From NCBI GenBank assembly GCA_013054445.1, contig JAAMPI010001709.1:1-11165 (forward strand): 11,165 nt of DNA. The letters run 5' to 3'. This document shows positions 1-9,562 of this stretch, piece after piece. Position numbers and translations under genes: made by a program. The first letter of the stretch is position 1. Each line of letters starts with the position of its first letter. This DNA comes from Cudoniella acicularis. Taxonomy: Eukaryota > Ascomycota > Leotiomycetes > Helotiales > Helotiaceae. Under the pieces are notes generated by a model. It had not been told where the DNA came from. It saw only the letters and a program-made list of their open reading frames with translations, and made no database searches.

Positions 1-2
1 GT

Positions 3-923
3 GAGGGCGGGAATGAGGGGAAGGAAAGCCCTGAGAGGGTTACTGTTAGCCCCCTGGCTGGGGTGGAGGAGAAGAGGAAGGGGAAGAGGAAGGGGAAGGG
101 GAAGGGGAAGGAGGGGGAGATGGAGTAGGTGGATGAACAGTTCATCCAAGGAGAAGAGATTACCCTTGGTGATCCCATAGGCGATTTTCTTTGTGAACGC
201 CAGGAGGCTGAGGAAGCTGCGAACGCTAAATCGGTTGAGCAAGATCAGACGGACAAGGAGGCTGAGGTCGCGGTTGGACTTGGGGTCAAGGTCCCAGGTG
301 AATCCATCGCGGTCGAGCAATATTCCGCAACCCAGTCCGTTTCGGATCCTCCCACCGACATTACCGGTGAGTCCAGCAAACAACAAAAAGACGACAACGC
401 CTCAGTTTCAAGCATAGATCTCGGCGAAACCATCGAAGCTGCTCCCCTCGCCCAAAACAACGAGACTGAGACTGAGACCGAAACTGAATACACCACCCCA
501 CCCAGCTCACCAGCTCCCAACACCGTCGAGCCCCCCACTTCCGCCTCTAGCAGCGAGACGACCGAGACTGAAAACCTATCCCACCCACCATACTTCCAAC
601 CATCACCACCACATCCCCCTCACATCGAAGAAGCAGTCCGCAACACAGTCGAAAAAATGACATCTCTACCTTTCCCCGACCCCTCAACTTTCGAGCAGCA
701 ACCAAGAGTTTTGGAAGATAGCACGTACGATGGCGTATACGAAGATCTGTCTCAGGATGATTTCGGTACGCCCGATACTTATGAGGACTTTCCTAAATAT
801 GCTACTTATGAGGAAACGCAGGATGAGTTTTTGCAGAGGCAGAATGAGGAATGGGAGGAGAATAGTGAGATGGAGGGTAGTGATGGAGACCACCAGGATA
901 GGGTTGGGAGGAAGTTGGTGTAG
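3..923 (+). CDS. 3' part of an acidic low-complexity protein gene, with an in-frame TAG
   Basis: I do not recognise this protein. The frame starting at position 3 is open to 125, meets TAG at 126-128, then stays open in the same frame to TAG at 921-923. Upstream of the stop it encodes a Lys/Gly/Glu-rich run from a purine tract. Downstream it encodes about 264 acidic residues with a Glu-Thr repeat near 464-489, a Ser/Thr/Pro-rich middle and a Glu/Asp/Tyr-rich C-terminus ending GRKLV. The part after the stop starts with GTG, and its first in-frame ATG is not until about 657. It is therefore unlikely to be a separate gene and is better read as the C-terminal part of a longer protein entering from the left. 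No membrane segment or known domain is visible, and the composition suggests a mostly disordered protein. The TAG could be a nonsense mutation, a sequence error, or part of an intron I cannot resolve. A TAG acceptor at 126-128 has no pyrimidine tract or branch site before it. Confidence 0.5.
61..125 (+). repeat. Homopurine GGAAGG/GGGAAG microsatellite-like tract
   Basis: The stretch is almost only G and A on the plus strand, built from irregular GGAAGG, GGGAAG and GAGGAA units. In the frame of the first gene it encodes a Lys/Gly/Arg/Glu-rich run. Such tracts are prone to slippage and misassembly, which bears on the in-frame TAG immediately after it. Confidence 0.7.
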
Positions 924-1103
924 ATTAGGGAGGATTTTGAAGGTAGGAACACCGAAACTTCCACTCGTTTCGACATCGAAACATTTCTTTTCTCATTTGT
1001 AGAGAAGAGTGGTGTTTTCCTTCCTTGACGCAACAGCATCTTTTCCTACTTCAACTTGATGTGACTACTGGCTAGTCCGCAATTCGCACAGAAGTTAATT
1101 AAT

Positions 1104-1109
1104 AATAAA
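1104..1109 (+). terminator. Candidate poly(A) signal AATAAA for the first gene
   Basis: AATAAA sits in an AT-rich patch about 180 bases after the stop codon at 921-923, a plausible 3'-UTR length for a fungal gene. The assignment rests on the motif and position only. Confidence 0.35.
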
Positions 1110-4001
1110 AAACAATTTCTTTCCGAAAACTTTAAGAATCGAGAACACCACGCGTGAAATTAATGCGAATAATAGAATTAAAAATGTGAATTGAAAAGAA
1201 CTTATGACTTATACTCCGGCATTCCATACTCGAGTAACCTTCATTCACCAGTGCAGAAGGTTGCATAGATATTTTCAGGACTTGCGAGAGGAAGCTGTGG
1301 GTATCGTGAATCGTGATCTTTTTTCGTGACGGATACCGTTCCATGAAGCCTAATAGACCAGGTGATTGTGAATGAGGGTTAGAGGGACGACTCTATACCC
1401 ATTTCGATCTTAAGTTGACTTAACTTTTCCAATGCAAATAGGCAACTCGTTTCCCAAATATGCCGTTCATAGCCTGTGGGGTTTTTCAAATCGAGGGGAG
1501 AGCACAATTTCCGTTGCACTGTTTTATTCTAGTCAGGTTGGAACTAGAAGTAAAAGCAAAAGGGAATGGATAAAGAACTTATAGCATATTGCAGCTGTTG
1601 AAACAGCAGCATCCATTGGCAGAAATAGAACACCAAAAAATCGGGAGGGGAAGCAGATCATTTGGTAAATTGCCTTTAGTCTTTGTCCATCCCAAAGAGT
1701 TCATAATTGCAAACCTTTAGTAGGCTGTTGGCGCCAACCCCTGCTCTCTCGCTGCAAGATTTCAATAAGAGTCGGTGGTTGAGATCGAGTCTCAGTCGTA
1801 ATCAAACTGCTGAGAGGTTGAAAAAAATTAATCTGCACGCTCTCGATCATCTCAAGTCCAGTCTCGGGAATAGGATGTACTGACCCCCAGACGCGGACTT
1901 CTCCCTTGCTGATCTTTTATTGGAAGTATAAAAACAGAATCAGAACTAGAAGATGCACCATGGCCTTGGTACGTTGTGAATTTGCCACGGGGGCCAAGAA
2001 AAATATCCGGATCTCGAAATGGGCATAGAGATCAACAAGAGGCGAATAATTATCCCGATGGACTAGAAATAGGTTGAGACTATGTCCTAACAGGTTGCCG
2101 GACTTGTTTTTCTATGCAAAATCTTGATCTGATCTTCAACAAGAGAGAATGACCTAGAAGCAGCCTGTTCTGAGCTTTGAGGGTCAAATTTGTTGGCGCC
2201 GCAAACTTCCGTAGTCCTTCATTGGCAAACATACCGGTACCTCAAACACCCCTCTTGCACGGACAAGGAAGTGCTGGAGCGAGACGACTAAGACAATGCT
2301 TTCAATTGCCTGAAGCGTGAGTGGTTGGAACTGAATCCGACACTTTTTGTGCCTCGGGGATATCAAAGTTTAACCCCTCACTTTGAATGCCGAAGTTGCC
2401 ATTTGACTTCCAAATGATCTCCGGGTGCGAATAGTGGCATATCGCGCTTTCCCGAGGCAGTGTGGGATAAAGAAAATGGAGAAAATGCACTGCACTGCGG
2501 CATTCTATTGCTTGCAGTTCCATTTTGTGGGGGGAACCAGACTATCAGGCTGCCAGACAGGCTCAAGGCTCGGGGTGGAAGAGAAAAGAAACGGTGAAAG
2601 GACGGATCTCATAGTGGAACATGACATTTCCTCCAGACCTGTTGATTTTCCGGTCCCCTGGACGATCCCACCAGTGATGATGATTCTCTTGACAATTTCG
2701 AGACTTCTTGGTGCAAAATACCTCTCTAGTGTTCCAGAAAGGGATTGGAAGGGACAAACACTAGTGAAAAATGCTGGGTGATACATTGCCATCAACCCAA
2801 ACTAACAAGTTGCCCCTTCTACGCAAGTCTAGTCAAGCTTCCCTAATCCGTTGTTCACTTATTTCGTCTTGACGGAAATATTCCATCTCATCGCGAGAAT
2901 TGTGGTCAGCTATGAATGCCACTGAAATCACTTATTGTCGTAAGGATCATGCCATTGGAAAAGTTGATCATCAGGCCTAGACATAATCCTACTCGAGTAT
3001 TGGATTCCAAATTCTGCCCAAAAACCACGCATATTAAGGGGGGAAAAGTGGGGTAGTGCTTTTTTCCGAGCCTAACTGGACCTTCTCCAGAACACGCATG
3101 ACCTGCTGTAGAAGTGCCTGGGGAATAATGATTGTATGGAACAGCTACACCTTTTTTCAACGCCACCAACGTCCTGAAATCTTACTTGATTTAAGGTTAA
3201 AGTAGTGGTGCTGGCCATGCAGGTGCCTTGAATTCTGCAGAAGAAATCGTTCAGATGACGAGCTTGACCAGTGTTGCAAATGAAATCTCACAACATGATC
3301 CCATGCCCTGATCGCCAGGCTACAGATTCAACTACACCATGTCGAATTGCATGCTGCTGCTCAAGCCGCATTGACAAGTACTTGGCTTCGGTGACGCCCT
3401 TCGAGGACATGGGATATGTTTCCTGTAATCGAACATTGTGTATGGTCCCAATAGTGTTAGTACAGGTTTAGCGCAAATGGACCTCGGCAGTTACGACAAC
3501 GATTTCGAGGGGCGGGCTTGGCCGAATGTTTGTGACACGATGGCAAATAGCTTGTTCCAGCCCCCGCAGGGTCTGCTGAGGAAACAGTGTCTGATAGTTG
3601 TCCATCTTCAAGCCACAGTGGCTTCCGTAAATCTCCTCTTGACCCAAAGGAATAATTTGATTGGTGGTTGTCCTTCTTGTCAAGAATAGGAGAATTTGAC
3701 TCGCGTCAAGGCGTTTATGGCTTCCACACACCTAACTTCCTCCTCGGCAGCATTTCAGCCAGTCCAGTTGACTAGACCAGTATCCTACTCGGCCACTCTT
3801 CTACCCGATATGCTTGGCCAAGAAGCTATGCTTTCAGGATTTCCAAACAAAGCATTGGGAGGCTCGTAGGCGGAGTTGAAGCGGGGCTGCCGAGGAGTGT
3901 GTCTTCCTTTCGTTGAGCTCGCTTCAACTTAGCACTTCGTGGAGAAGATTTGAGTGTAGGTACTTCCCACAGCTGTTGGCTCTCCAGTGTTTCTGACAAT
4001 G

Positions 4002-4007
4002 TATAAA
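4002..4007 (+). promoter_or_regulatory. TATA box upstream of the peroxidase gene
   Basis: TATAAA lies 90 bases upstream of the chosen ATG at 4097 and is followed by a C/T-rich stretch (4010-4032) typical of fungal transcription starts. Two upstream ATGs (4039 and 4083) fall in the presumed leader. The 4083 ATG is in the frame of the mature peroxidase but gives no signal peptide. Confidence 0.5.
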
Positions 4008-4096
4008 GAAGCCCAATCTTCCTCCGAATCTTGAATACATGCACTCAACCACTTCGAGACTCATCCCAAGCTCACAGCTTCAATGCGGTGTTCAAA

Positions 4097-5414
4097 ATGC
4101 GGTACACACTTCTTACCGTGGCCCTTGTTGCAGAGGCAGTTGTTGCCTTCCCCTTCGTCTCGGATGCCAGGTGTTGATTCCGGTTTGTTCCGCGAAGCAA
4201 AACGTCAACAGTCAGGAGGGAGCAATCCAGGAGGACCCGCTACTTGCCCGTCCAATGCGAATCACGTCCCGGCTCCTGGAATTATAGATCAATACCCCTA
4301 CAATGTAGCAAAGAATGGCCAACCAGGCAAGGGTGTATGAGGATACATGGTTCCCGACCCAAATGATGCTGCTCATCAGTTCGTTGCCCCTGGCCCAAAC
4401 GACATTCGAGGACCTTGTCCCGGATTGAACGCTGCTGCCAACCGCAACTTCCTCGCGCACGACGGGATTACCACATTCAACGAGCTTGTCGACGCTCAGC
4501 AGAATCTATACACCGTTGGCTACGACTTGGCCACACTTCTCGCTCTGCTGGGCTTGACCTTGACTGATGGCGATGTGGCCACCGAGAAATTGTCCATCGG
4601 TTGCGATGCCACGACTAGAACTTCAGTGATCTCAACACTCACTGGTCAAGAACCCGGCTTGGATGGCCACAACAAGTTCGAGGCCGACACCTCGCTCGCT
4701 CGCTCAGACTTTTTCTTAGGACACGGTGACAATTTCTCCTTCAACGGAACCCTCTTCAAGGCGATGACTGATACCACTGGTGGTCCCTACAATCGTGACG
4801 GTCTTGCCAAATATCGCTACGAACGATATAAGCAATCGCTCCAAGACAACCCAAATTGCTATTTCGGTCCCCTCTCTCTGCTCCTTTTCGGCGCCTCTTC
4901 CTTCTTGTATGAGTTGATGCCGTCCGGAACCAATGGCTACGCGCCTGATGAAGCTACCATTTCTTCTTTCTTCGGTGCCAAGAAGCAAGCTGATGGCTCC
5001 TACAAGTTCAACAACATAGAGAAGATTCCCGACAATTGGAACAACCGGGCCAAGCCTTGTACCAACGAAGACGTCACTGCCGAGATTCTTGTCCAATATC
5101 TCGAGTATCCGGTTCTTTTCGGCGGAGCAGCGGGCAACGAAGGTTTCGATTTGATCAACTCCGGCTCTATCCAGAACGGCACCCTCATCGCAGCACCTAA
5201 CTCGTCGGCTGCTTCCTGTTTGCTCTACCAACTTGCGACCCAGAGTGTGCCGTCATACCTGAACGGCGTCATCAGTCCCGCCTTGGCCGCTCTCGACTTT
5301 GTTTCCAGCAAGCTCGGCCCGACCCTCAAGAACCTCGGGTGCCCTCAACCTCTCACCAAGTGGTTGTTTTTCCAAGGATCATCTGGGCGGAGTCTTGCTT
5401 CAAATCGAGATTGA
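4097..5414 (+). pseudogene. Heme-thiolate peroxidase (chloroperoxidase/UPO-like, Peroxidase_2), disrupted
   Basis: This family uses a cysteine-ligated heme with peroxide to oxygenate or halogenate organic compounds, usually outside the cell. ATG 4097 (context CAAAATG) opens a clear signal peptide, MRYTLLTVALVAEAVVAF, but that frame stops at TGA 4175-4177. The protein continues one base out of frame (PGVDSGLFREAKRQQ, with a dibasic KR site), so a +1-type frameshift lies near 4163-4172. That frame then meets TGA at 4338-4340, where GGA (Gly) is the likely ancestral codon. From 4347 it is open for 355 codons with no intron. Visible there are APGPNDIRGPCPGLN with the heme-ligand Cys (codon 4416-4418), FEADTSLARSD (the EHD/EGD-motif position, acidic residues kept), and FLYELMP, whose Glu is a candidate acid-base residue. 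The total of about 439 codons matches family length. Family assignment is firm. Pseudogene status depends on two lesions that could be sequence errors. Translation from Met 4347 would keep the core but lose secretion. Confidence 0.85.
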
Positions 5415-6309
5415 GAACGCGAACACGTTGATGCTGCTTTCACGCGCGTTCAAATGAGGTGATCGGGACCGATTTTCCAGGCCCGGATTTGTTGTTCTTG
5501 TGGTTTCTGATATGATAGCGAAGGGAATGATTGCATTTGCTTGTTCGGAATGGGTTGGGATGGGATCGGAGTGCGACTAGGCTTAGATTTGTATATAGTT
5601 CGATTTCGGAAGTAAAAAAGTTGAAATTCGAGATGCTTCACCATTTGTTGCTGCTGGTGGTCCAGTGCCAAGCCTTAACCAAGTGCTGCATGTTCAACAC
5701 CTCCGTTCCGAAACTTTCTTTTCTTTTTCGACCTGAACAACACCTACAGTATTGGAATCTCTCATGCTCTAGCCGAGTGGCCTAGAGTCCTTCTCTGAAT
5801 CCTTATCTGCATTGTCGCGAGACATGGCGCAGAATTTTGACCTATGAATGGTCTTTGGAAGTTGTTCCGAAACCTTCTCCCGCACTGTCTTGGTTTTACT
5901 CCGGCGGCACTTTTCAGTTGGTTCATCTTCATTTTTATCAGAGATTGAGATTGACCGCGCTGATCGCCATGAACCCCACAGCTGAGGATCTTTTATTCGT
6001 GAGCCGAGTTCAAAGCTGGATTCTCAGAGCTGCGACAGGATTTCATAAATAAATCAAACCTTCGTGAGCGATTTTGCCATACTGAATCATGGAGCTTGAA
6101 ACCGAACCACCACAACTCGATCTGGCCTCCAATCGTATCCAGGTGTTAAAGTAAGACATCTGATTACAAATTCTGAAAACACTTCAATATCCTCGACCAT
6201 GGAGCAATGAAAAGTCGGCCGTACCTCATAGGATTTCTGAACCTTTCCCAATTGCCAACCTTCCACCTTCAGGATAATTTTGCTTGAGCTGCCTTTGAGT
6301 AAACGCGAA
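5415..6309. other. Intergenic region between peroxidase and endoglucanase pseudogenes
   Basis: It should hold the 3' UTR of the peroxidase gene and the promoter of the GH5 gene. Short frames here start at non-ATG codons or match nothing recognisable. A tRNA box-A-like string occurs at about 5770-5781 without the rest of a tRNA. An AATAAA lies at 6048-6053. I see no convincing TATA box before the GH5 start. Confidence 0.5.
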
Positions 6310-7929
6310 ATGGCGCGCAAAGTAATGCTCCTTGTGGCACTACTTGCCTGCGCGTTATTCTTCTAGGCAACGACAACTCTATCCTCCACATCGTCGTCCT
6401 CGAGCTCCACGAAGAGAGTGTCCTCAACATCCTCAAGCACTCATTCTTCAAGTTCGGCACTCACCATCAAGGTATCAATTTCTAGCTCTTCGACGCACTG
6501 CAGGAGAAGTCCAAATGAGTGGTATCAGTATGCCAATCATGCTCAGAACATTTCTGCGACCGAAATACTGACACATTACAGATCTGTCCGGATTTGACTG
6601 GGGTTGCTATACAAATGTAGGTTTCTTTCCGTCTATGAAGAGCCTAGAACGGGGCCTTTTTAATGCCTGGAAAGGGAACTTGTAATACAACACAAGTTCA
6701 ATCACCAGTGAAGCCTAATTTTGATGCTGGAGGCCAAATGACACACTTTGTCGGTGACGATGGGTTCAACATTTTCAGACTTCCTGTGGTTGGCAGTGGT
6801 TGATCAACGACGCGACAACTGCGACGGGTGCCCCAGACCCCGACGCACCGCTCGTTACGACGCGTAAGCTCTTCCTCTGAATTGAACACATCCGTATGCA
6901 CAGCTAAAATCCCCAAATTTGTTCAGGCATGTCTGGCAACTGGGGCCCACTGTATTGTAGACATACACAATTGTGCAAGATTCAGTACGTTTTAATTCCA
7001 AGTCCGCTTATCAAACTCTAACACAAAAGCGTCATAGATGGAGATATCATCGGTCAAGGTGGACCATCAAACGATATTTTTACCCAGCTTTGGGCTTCGA
7101 TTGCTGCGAAATACGTCAGTCAGCCCAATGTCATATTTGGGATTATGAATGAACCTTGGGAAGGTAAGTCGTTCAATCCCCTTTGTCTCTCGACATGAAG
7201 TCGTTAATACGAAAATTTAGTAAACATCACATTATGGGCCGAGATCTTGCAAGAATTTGTGACTGCCATCGTAAGTTCCTTCTTCCAGCTTTTCTCACTT
7301 CCACAACCGATGATCCGATACTAAATTCATCTCTCCCAAAGCGCACAGCAGGCGCAGTCACAAATATAATACTACTCCCTCCCAATGAATGATCTAGCAC
7401 AATCCCTTTCTCAACCGCCTCCGCTCCCACTTTGTCCTTAATCACGAACCCGGACGGGACATACGACAACCTCATTTTCGACATCCACAAATACCTCGAT
7501 AGCGGTAGTGGCACGTCCGCAGAGAGCATATCCGGTTATCTCAATGAAGCTTTCATACCGGCGGCACAATGGCTGAGATGCAACGGCCGACAAGCACTTT
7601 TGTCAGAGACGGGTGGGGGAAACACCGCAAGCTGTATAGAGTATATGTGTCTCATGATTGCCTTCTTGAATGCTAATTCCGATGGTACGTCTGATTCTAT
7701 CCCCAAATAACAGTTCAAATTAACGTTTGACTTTGCAGTATATCTAGAATATGTAGGCTGGGCGGCAGGCGGCAGGCTGCATGCAGCGTAAGTGTCTTCT
7801 TCGCCAGCATGAACGTCGACACTGACATATGAAATAGAATCATACATACTGAGCAAGACCCCGAGTCTCTTGCCTAACGGTATCTGGGTGGATGAATTGC
7901 TTGTATCCTCTTGCATGATACCAGCGTAG
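6310..7929 (+). pseudogene. GH5 endoglucanase (fungal EGII/Cel5A type), multiply disrupted
   Basis: The family cleaves internal beta-1,4-glucan bonds of cellulose outside the cell. ATG 6310 begins MARKVMLLVALLACALFF, followed by TAG 6364-6366, then a Ser/Thr-rich linker in the same frame. The catalytic domain is pieced from exons ending or starting at introns 6528-6581, 6617-6674, 6864-6903, 6985-7037, 7164-7220, 7271-7341, 7685-7738 and 7790-7837, ending at TAG 7927-7929. Conserved blocks are SGFDWGCYTN, GQMTHFVGDDGFNIFRLPV, HCIVDIHN, IIGQGGPSN, FGIMNEP (acid/base Glu 7151-7153), FDIHKYLD and SETGGG (nucleophile Glu 7606-7608). Lesions are the TAG, a frameshift near 6490-6500, a one-base loss in FRLPV-GWQWL near 6786-6791, TGA 7390-7392 where family members have Trp, an extra TA at about 7739-7742, and a 7-bp duplication at 7764-7777. 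The 40-nt intron is shorter than its neighbours and its acceptor is less sure. With this many breaks no functional enzyme is expected. Confidence 0.9.
7764..7777 (+). repeat. 7-bp tandem duplication GCGGCAG x2 in the endoglucanase pseudogene
   Basis: Two perfect copies of GCGGCAG lie back to back. Removing one copy gives GWAAGCMQ, which continues over the last intron into QSYILSKTP and lines up with the family's C-terminal Gly-Trp-x-Ala-Gly block. The duplication is therefore probably a recent insertion rather than ancestral coding sequence. Confidence 0.75.
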
Positions 7930-7941
7930 GCGTAGGCGTAG
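7924..7941 (+). repeat. GCGTAG x3 hexanucleotide repeat at the GH5 stop codon
   Basis: Three tandem GCGTAG units overlap the inferred stop codon of the endoglucanase pseudogene, so the TAG is repeated in frame three times. This is a small slippage-type repeat with no evident function. Confidence 0.7.
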
Positions 7942-8598
7942 ACTGACAATATGGCTTAAGCTAGGCCTTTACAACCTTATCGAAGGATTAACGTTTTTTT
8001 TTGTTTTTTTTTGACTCATTTCGCGTCATTTCAAGGATTGAAGGCCGGAAAAGGATCCGATCAATGAATCGCTACAAAAATAGAAAAAGAACGAAATCTA
8101 AGAATTATACTCAGAAGACAGACTACTCAGATGCGACACCTGACGATGGTGCCGACTTCATCCTTTCAAATCATTTCAATGTCAAAAAATATCAAGCAAA
8201 AAACGAGGAGGAAACAACGAGATATTCCTCACATGCATTTTTCATCAGAGAAGTCATAATCTCGCATGCAGAGTATCCATCCACACCACTTTCAACTTTC
8301 CACGATCCTAAGCAGTTCCAAGCCCGGAATCCGGCCGCCACTTGTGCACCCCAGGTCCCCAAAACTCCAAGTCCTCAACGTCCACCGACTCCAGTCTCCA
8401 GTCCCCAGTCTCCCCACCCCTGAAACTCTGCTGCTCGCATGCAGGAAAAAAGTATTTTCGGACACTCCGCTGCAGGCTCGGTTCCTTCCCGTAGAAGGCC
8501 CGACATGCATGCTAATTCGCCGCCACTAACCCTTTTCTCGGAATCTCTCCAAAACATCTGGCCTGGCACCCATGCAAAATCAATGACCTCATTTTTAG

Positions 8599-8629
8599 AA
8601 GCCACACCACACGATTTCGCTTGTGGCTT
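8599..8629 (+). other. Hairpin with 8-bp perfect stem followed by a T-tract
   Basis: AAGCCACA (8599-8606) pairs perfectly with TGTGGCTT (8622-8629) across a 15-base loop, and Ts follow on the 3' side. The shape resembles an intrinsic terminator, but RNA polymerase II genes of fungi do not use these. It could equally be chance, or the end of an unrecognised polymerase III or non-coding transcript. Confidence 0.45.
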
Positions 8630-9562
8630 TTTTATTGCCGAGGGAATGCGGTCGGTGATCTTGTGAGGGTTTTTGGCGTAGTGTTGAGGATTTGAGATTT
8701 TGAGATGGTTAGGTGGAATTGGAATTAAATTGTTTAGGAAGCTTTTTTTTGTTATGTGTAGATTGGTAGTGGGGTGTCTAGATTCAAGGGTTTCGAATTA
8801 GAGCTTGTGGAGAAGGTGAGCGATGGCAAAGCAGAAACCGAGGCTAATCTATTATGCCAGATCCAGCCCGCGCTTTGGAGCTGGGACCACGGAACACCTC
8901 GCAGACAGTTCACCTGCCAAGAAAAAACTAACAGTGAATCTAGATAAGCGTGAGACCGGGTTAAGGAACGTTCGAGCTTCGCACGTTGCTAACACGCGGA
9001 CGGGGCCCAGCTGAATGGATGCTCTGGATCTTGCCACCGGGGCATCCCGAGCTTTCTTCACGATGTGTCACTTGTCAGTGTGACTATCTTGGAACCTGTC
9101 ACAGCGTATCGATAAATGCGGCAAGCAAGGACGGTTGACGGCGAAGGAGGTCTGCGAGTACGTTATTCGCGGGTATCAAGTTTGGAATTGTTGGAATAAG
9201 GCCGAGAAACCACCCCGCGCGCTTTTGCCCCGCATCAAACCGTTTTGTTTCGCGGTAAGAAACGCCCAGCATGTCAGTGGCAGCATGAGCATTGAGCAAC
9301 GGGAGTCCCGTGTTTGGAAAATGACACCAAGAAGATCGAGACCGTACTCACGTGTTCATGTGACATCCACAACGGCGACGTCGTCGGCGTATGAAACCTG
9401 ACGGACAAGCCGGAACAAAAATCTTCGAAAAATCGATAGAAAAAGTCAGAGCATCAAAACTCCGAAAAGCATGCCGTCCACTTCTCCACTGTCATGATTC
9501 ATTGATTCTAAAGCCAAAAACGGCTCCGATACTAAGTGACAGTTCTCTCTCGGCCAAATTAT

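Larger units (their letters stand above)
924..4096. other. Long intergenic region without a recognisable gene
   Basis: About 3.2 kb. Open frames on both strands are short (under about 120 codons), overlap one another and match no family I know. AT-rich DNA at about 1090-1200 contains a candidate poly(A) signal for the first gene. There is a 12-bp perfect palindrome at 1727-1738. A TATA-like run at 1927-1934 lies 26 bases before an ATG in good context, but that frame has only 22 codons. I found no tRNA, no transposase-like frame and no long repeat by eye. The last 100 bases are probably the peroxidase promoter and leader. Confidence 0.55.

Noticed and set aside
2425..2795. Overlapping frames of about 100 codons on both strands
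   Set aside because: Neither strand shows a domain, signal peptide or splice-consistent extension. Overlap on both strands suggests chance.
4039..4287. 82-codon frame starting in the peroxidase leader
   Set aside because: It overlaps the peroxidase signal peptide in another frame and shows no homology. At most it is an upstream ORF.
4716..5231. 171-codon open frame on the minus strand
   Set aside because: It lies wholly opposite the peroxidase coding sequence, whose plus-strand motifs are clear, so it is an antisense shadow.
5769..5795. tRNA-like box A string (TAGCCGAGTGGC)
   Set aside because: No matching acceptor stem, anticodon arm or proper box B at tRNA spacing. A GTTCCGAAACC string about 90 bases on is too far and imperfect.
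6320..6380. Possible degenerate CBM1 cellulose-binding module before the GH5 linker (C-GTTCLR then YSSR in another frame)
   Set aside because: It needs another frameshift and lacks the aromatic and glycine core of CBM1. The signal-peptide reading explains the same bases more simply.
7994..8012. T9-G-T9 run as a possible retroelement tail or polymerase III terminator
   Set aside because: No element body, target duplication or polymerase III promoter is visible next to it.
8064..8423. 119-codon ORF, basic then proline-rich
   Set aside because: There is no recognisable family, promoter or codon signature, and the C-terminal half is C-rich low-complexity sequence open in more than one frame.
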